Assembly (NCBI RefSeq): GCF_017591425.1
Contig: NW_024464918.1
Span: 12,832,001 to 12,896,000 of the forward strand
Length of the DNA: 64,000 nt
Direction: 5' to 3'
DNA from: Ochotona curzoniae
Lineage: Eukaryota; Chordata; Mammalia; Lagomorpha; Ochotonidae
A program made the position numbers and the translations under genes. This document shows, one piece after another, positions 59,411-64,000 of the stretch. The notes under the pieces are model-generated. The model was not told where the DNA came from. It saw only the letters and a program-made list of their open reading frames with translations, and ran no database searches. Each line of letters starts with the position of its first letter. Position 1 is the stretch's first letter.

Positions 59411-59560
59411 AGGTGGTGCACTTCCGTAGGCTCCGACCAATGGCGTCACTGTCGGCAAAGCACCCTGGGAAATGTAGTGCCCCCTCTCAGGCACTAGACG
59501 TCGCTGTGTGACGTCTTTGTACGGACTAGCTTGTTGAAGCCGGCGGCCATCTTGAGTTAC
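59405..59560 (-). promoter_or_regulatory. TTC1 core promoter cluster
   Basis: TATA-less, GC-rich housekeeping-type promoter. On the minus strand, in order: AAGATGGCCGCC (YY1-type, 59543-59553); a CRE-like TGACGTC (59509-59515, plus strand); ACTACATTTCCCAGGGTG (59461-59478, the ACTACA-N-TTCCCA motif of ZNF143/THAP11); ATTGG, an inverted CCAAT box (59437-59441); and CGGAAGTG, an ETS site (59419-59426). The order and spacing suggest initiation near 59400-59420, with a possible second start near the YY1 site. The motif assignments are by eye. Confidence 0.75.
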
Positions 59561-59804
59561 GGCAAGATCCAGCGTTACCCTAAATAAAACCAAAAACAAA
59601 GGAAAAAGCCTGTTCTCATCGCCTTCATTTGACTGTTTAACCTTAACAATTTTCGTGCTAGTGATGTATAGGGAAATCCAGAAGCATAAACTCCTGAAGT
59701 TTCCCCTTAGCGACTCTCGAAGGATGCCTTCAAGAGGTCCACTGAGAGCTCAAACTATTTTATAATAATACTAGGTTATTTGCCTTTTCCACATTCATTC
59801 TTTT

Positions 59805-60142
59805 TTTTTTTTAAGATTTATTTATTTATTTTTACTGGAAAGGCAGATATACAGGAAGGAGGAGAGACAGAGAGGAAGATCTTCCGTCCAATGGCTCACT
59901 CCCCAAGTGGCTGCAATGGCTGAAGCTGAGCCCATCCGGAGCCAGGAGCCAGGAACTCTTCTGGGTCTCCCACGCGGGTGTAGGGTCCCAAGGATTTCGG
60001 CCATCCTCAACTGCTTTCCCAGGCTACAAGCAGAGAGCTGGAAGGGAAACGGGGCCACTAGGATTAGAACTGGCACCCATATGCGATCTCAGCATGTGCA
60101 AAGCGAGGACTTTAGCCACTAGGCTATCGCACTGGGCCCTTT
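59805..60142 (-). repeat. Young C-SINE, minus, with 15-bp target duplication
   Basis: cacattcattctttt is repeated at 59790-59804 and 60143-60157. Full-length, near-consensus; about 240 bp upstream of the TTC1 promoter motifs. Confidence 0.95.
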
Positions 60143-60157
60143 CACATTCATTCTTTT

Positions 60158-61635
60158 GCAGACATGCAGTGGAGTTTTCCAGAGGCTGTGGACCACGTGA
60201 AAGCAACTAAAAGAATGCGGCAGAAGATATATCTGAAAAATTTGAAATCGCCCCAGAATCTACTGGCTGACACAGTCCACCTTAGAGTCTCCATTTGCCT
60301 AGATTTTCACTGCCAACACTTGGCTAGGATTGATGATCCATTTGTTCTGTCCTCCGCCACAGTACCAAGTGTCCTCTGGAGGCTCCAGTGTCCTGCCATA
60401 TCCTCTTTGTGCATTTGGATGTGCTGTCCACTGCTCTAAGCCACCGAGGAGGCCCAGCTCTGACAAATGCACTTTATGGTTAGACCAGGGAACCTGCAAT
60501 TCTTTCCATTGTTGGGGTTCTGAGTCCAGCAGTTCAGTTGGGGGGATCCCCAAAGAAACTTCATCTGAGGTGATCCCAGACCTGATCTTATATGTGCTTG
60601 CCAGTACAGGGTCTGGCTCAGTCTGTTGCACACACTGGTAGTTGCAATTACTGGTTCAGTCTGTCTCCAGCCCTGGCTTCTATGCAAATCAATGAGTGGT
60701 GGAGCACATCCCGACCCTGCCCACCACACGCTTGACCCTCATGCAAACTGGTGGGAGCTGCAGCCTCGTCAGAGCAACCCGCAACAACCCCCACCAGACC
60801 CACCTCCTGCCCTGGTTCCCATGCTGCTTGCCAGTATGTGCAGCAGACTAGTCTAGTCTGTCCCACATCCCGTTCAGCTCTCACACATGTCAATGGGCAT
60901 TGAAGCCTAGTTCAACTCAACAAGGTCCAATATCCGGCCCACACATGTGCTGGTGGGTGCCACTCTCTGTCTAGCTGCAGCACCCAATTCCAGCTCATTT
61001 TGGTGGGGGCTATAGCCTAGCCCAGCCCAGCAGGCATAGAATCTATCCCTGGATTTGGTTCTCTTGTACCTGGTTAGTGTAATAGCCCTGCCTAGTGTGA
61101 CCAGTCCCCATTCTGACATGCAGCCAGGTATCTAGCCCTGCTAGCCAGGTCCCCAGCCCTAGCTTTCACATGGACTGGTGTGTGTGCTGGTCAGCAATGT
61201 TCCATGATAACAAGCCCTACTCAGCAATCCCATGTAGGCTGGTATATCAGTCTGACCCATACAGGTCTTCCAATCTCTGCCCTCCAAACCGCCAGGTCTC
61301 AGTCCCCTTGCTTACCTGCAAGCACAGTGACCCTGTTGTTCGGAGTCCCTAAGGATTCATTCCTCACCTACACACACAATGGCCTTATCCATGGATGTAC
61401 CTAAGAAGCAATTCCAAACCCCCAATACCCCAGCCCTTGCCACTGGGTGGTCAGCAGGTGGAGCCTGGCACCAGTTGGCGTGCTGGCTGTCCAAAAGCCC
61501 AGGACTCACTCACCATATGGCAGTGGTGTCCATGGCCAGAATCCCAAGCATTGAGTCTGACTTGGCTCAGGTACCCCCAGCAGCTGCCACACTGCTGAGG
61601 GCTCCCTTCACCCAAGCCCCATGGCCAAACCACTA
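60158..61635 (-). mobile_element. Unrecognised ~60-bp-unit retroposon (copy B)
   Basis: Reverse-strand relative of the 48.6-50.4 kb element: the minus strand gives units such as gctgcacatactggcaagca and gcaactaccagtgtgtgcaa. Then come the same 3' landmarks (tttctttggggatcccccca, aactgaactgctggactcag, ggaggacagaacaa). Only the units and part of the 3' region are seen; a young SINE sits at the low-coordinate edge. Upstream of the TTC1 promoter. Confidence 0.6.
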
Positions 61636-61875
61636 TTTATTTTTAATATCAGAATTGGAAAAGCAGATTTAACAGAGAAAGAATGATACAGAGAGCTGAG
61701 CTGATCTGTATGTGCAAGGGCCCAAGGACTTGAGCCATCCTCTGATGTTTTCTCAGGCCATAAACAGAGAGCTGGGTCAGATGTGGGAACAGCTGGAACA
61801 TAAACTGGCACCCATATTGGATGCTGGTGATAGCAGGCAGAGGCTTGGGCTGCATGCCACTGTGCCAGGGCTAGA
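61636..61875 (-). repeat. C-SINE, minus, internally shortened
   Basis: tatttatttttaatatcaga tail, gcaagggcccaaggacttga, aactggcacccatattggat and ccactgtgccagggc head. It abuts retroposon copy B. Confidence 0.7.
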
Positions 61876-61911
61876 GTTCCTCTACTCTCACCTATTTTCT
61901 TGCAAATGCAC

Positions 61912-62110
61912 CTGAGGACGGCCTGGGGCCTTGGGACCCTGCACCCGCGTAGGAGACCCGGAAGAGGCTCCTGACTTCAGACCTGCTCAGTTCCGGCCAT
62001 TGCAGCAGCTTGGGGAGTGAACCATCAGGCGGAAGATCTTCCTCTCTGTCTCTCCTCCTCTCTGTATGTCTGACTTTCCAATAAAAATAAAGAAATCTTT
62101 AAAAAGAATA
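61912..62110 (+). repeat. Young C-SINE, plus, 5'-truncated
   Basis: Begins inside the body (gaggacggcctggggccttg) and keeps a perfect 3' end (ggcggaagatcttcctctct, ccaataaaaataaagaaatc). Lacks the promoter boxes, as expected for a truncated retrotransposition product. Confidence 0.9.
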
Positions 62111-62379
62111 AATGATACATGTCTATCACTCAATGAGTAAAACAGCAAGCACTTACTCTGGAGTCAGCTCTGTGCTGGGAACAGAACAGAGACCAGGGAA
62201 AAATGAGCATGCCTTGGTATGTCTGGGCAAGGTGGAGGGCATGAGAGAAGGAGTCTTCCTCAGGGTGATGTTCACAAGCTTGACAACTGGATTGCTGTCC
62301 AGTCTGGGGGTCCGGGTGTGGACTCTGGGGCCAGCCTGGCCTGGTTGGGAATCCCCACTCCCACCTAGGTGGTCTTGGT

Positions 62380-62500
62380 GATCCAGGAGGGCTGTCGGAG
62401 TGCCATCTCCTTTGTAAGGGTCTGTGAGGCTTCAATGAGATACTGTGCAGGATGTTTAGCACTAACTCGCACATCACTAACTCAGCTGTACTCTGTGATA
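62380..62500 (+). repeat. MIR-like remnant
   Basis: ggcttcaatgagatactgtg, caggatgtttagcactaact resembles the MIR 3' region (aatgagataatgcatgtaaa, gcgcttagcacagtgcc). Confidence 0.45.
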
Positions 62501-62733
62501 ACCTGCAGGCAAAGACAGAGACTCCTCCCACTTCCCGTGCCAACTTGCTGGGCATCCATGCTGTGGGAAAGCTCTGTGCACCTTCACTTCCCAGAGCCAG
62601 AGATTTAAATCTACACCACACGACCTAGGCATCCCATATGCGCACTGGTTTCAGCAACAGCTCTTCCCAGAGTTTATCCATCTCTTTTCTCAGTTGTTTC
62701 CTCCAAGTCACTGAAGAAACTTACTTGAAATGG

Positions 62734-62850
62734 ATACTTCAAAAAGTTCATGGCAAAATGGAATTTCAGAAGAAGTTTATTTTGATCCATATAATGGTTT
62801 GCAACGCATGCACAGTCATTTGCATAATTCATTTACCGTATTACCTACTA
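62734..62850 (+). mobile_element. Mariner-like MITE copy, plus
   Basis: Well-kept left end (tacttcaaaaagttcatgg) followed by aagtttattttgatcc and a decayed right half. Its left end defines the TA-flanked terminus most clearly. Confidence 0.6.
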
Positions 62851-62859
62851 TATCTCCCT

Positions 62860-64000
62860 CAAATAATTTGTCACTATCAGTGATAATTCATTCAGTATTG
62901 ACTTAGAACTGTCTCTGTTGGCCTGTAAGATTTAGAGAGCTAGGGATCTTGTCATATTTGCTGTAAAATCTTTCGATTTCCAGATTTTCACAAAGCACTC
63001 AAGTATCTGTTGGCTCCATGGATGAAATCGACAGGTACTATTATTACAAATGATATGGCTTAGGATCAGGAGGGTCGAAAGCTTTCCCCCAAAGTCAAAC
63101 AGTCGGCAGAATAGACAGAGCTCAAACTAACCTCAGAGGCCATGTTCTTCTGGAGGACAGAGGAGAGGACAGATACAGCAGTCTCAATTGCAGAGCGAAG
63201 GGACTCTGAAGGTGATTTCTATCCATAAATATGTACTTATGGATATGGACTTGGCAGGGAGACTCAGGAGTTTTTCAGGGTCAGGCAGATGCCTCTGAGC
63301 CTGGATAAAGAAGTGGCCTTTAATACTGGGATGGATGGGTGAAGGGAGCATCTGTAATAGAGCCGACAGTCTGGACAGCATCAGCCACAAGGCCGATGCC
63401 AAGCATCGGGCCCCCCCACTGGGCCAGCTACCCAACCCCCCTTTGTCCTCAACTTCGGTCTTTTGGACCAAGAAAAAGAACTCTGCCTCTGCTGCAAATG
63501 GAATGACATGAACGAGCACTTTTTTTTTCCTCCTGGGATTCATTAGCTGGGCTCAACAAGTTATTTTGAGCTATGAAGCATGTTTCCAACCTTCACTTTA
63601 CTACATTAAGTGCAAATGCCCATTTTAAAGTACCAAAGTATTGTGTTTGTGATGTACAAGCCATCGCATGTTCAGGCAGGAGGAAGATTTTGGTGTAGTA
63701 GGTGACAAGGACATGAGTCTGCAGGAAAAAGGGACATTTGCTGCATTTAGCATCTCAGGATTTTTGTTAGTTCTGTAATCTTCTATTATTTAAGTAAATT
63801 TTAAAAACTATTTAACCATGTTTTTCATTCAAGAACAGTTATGAGTATTTTCAAAGGAAAATTTCACATCAGCACTTCTGAAATACCAGTGCTGCTTGCT
63901 TTAAAGAGACATCTCCAGCAAAAATAAGTATAAAGAAAATGAAACATAATTATTAAAGTTGAATACTCAGGTTGCTTGTTTAGCTTTCTAAACCTGAGGT
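62860..64000. other. Upstream flank without recognised features
   Basis: 1.1 kb at the window's end with no SINE, LINE or gene that I recognise. A 119-codon minus-strand ORF (63184-63543) has no known domain. Confidence 0.4.

Larger units (their letters stand above)
58850..59560. promoter_or_regulatory. CpG island over TTC1 exon 1
   Basis: The only extended CpG-rich block in the window, densest from about 59230 to 59560. It covers the inferred exon 1 and promoter and runs into intron 1. Consistent with a constitutively active promoter. No count was computed; boundaries are by eye. Confidence 0.7.

Noticed and set aside
62130..62621. 163-codon minus-strand ORF
   Set aside because: Overlaps MIR-like sequence; composition low-complexity, no homology recognised.

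Overview
This window is placental-mammal genomic DNA, almost certainly from a lagomorph and most probably a pika (Ochotona). About sixty copies of a tRNA-derived lagomorph C-type SINE lie on both strands. The best copies carry a 3' end (gacggaagatcttcc, then a Pu/Py tract, then ccaataaaaataaataaatctt) that I associate with pika rather than rabbit. There are no bacterial-type genes, operons, tRNA/rRNA genes or CRISPR arrays. Nearly all long ORFs are chance frames through SINEs, LINE-1 relics or unique intron sequence.

One gene can be rebuilt exon by exon: TTC1 (tetratricopeptide repeat protein 1), on the minus strand. A CpG-rich promoter and non-coding first exon lie near 59.35-59.56 kb. The start codon is at 58388 in exon 2. 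Six further coding exons lie at 30165-30105, 28243-28131, 24382-24346, 21200-21052, 17687-17633 and 8807-8674. Every junction has a GT/AG site with compatible phase, and the sum is 861 nt, or 286 residues plus stop. A repeat-free 3' UTR leads to AATAAA (minus strand) at 8248-8253. Intron 2 is about 28 kb and holds most of the mobile DNA.

Layout. 1-8.2 kb is the flank downstream of TTC1. It is SINE-poor at the start and is where the convergent neighbour PWWP2A is expected from the human map. 8.2-59.5 kb is TTC1. Its last intron (8.8-17.6 kb) holds a 1.4-kb repeat-free block with a strong plus-strand acceptor and a plus-strand AATAAA, a candidate alternative terminal exon of the convergent gene. 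Intron 2 holds several plus-strand LINE-1 relics (38.2-41.6 and 42.95-46.6 kb), a likely solitary LTR (30.87-31.25 kb) and a 1.8-kb retroposon built of degenerate ~60-bp units (48.65-50.42 kb). 59.6-64 kb is upstream flank, with a second, inverted copy of the ~60-bp-unit element (60.16-61.63 kb).

The less ordinary material is in the repeats: the ~60-bp-unit retroposon with two homologous copies; an unnamed 251-bp retroposon inside a SINE with a perfect 14-bp target duplication; a small mariner-like inverted-repeat family with five copies; and clean nested SINE insertions. I found no convincing undescribed biochemical system. Family names were assigned by eye and from memory, without database searches.
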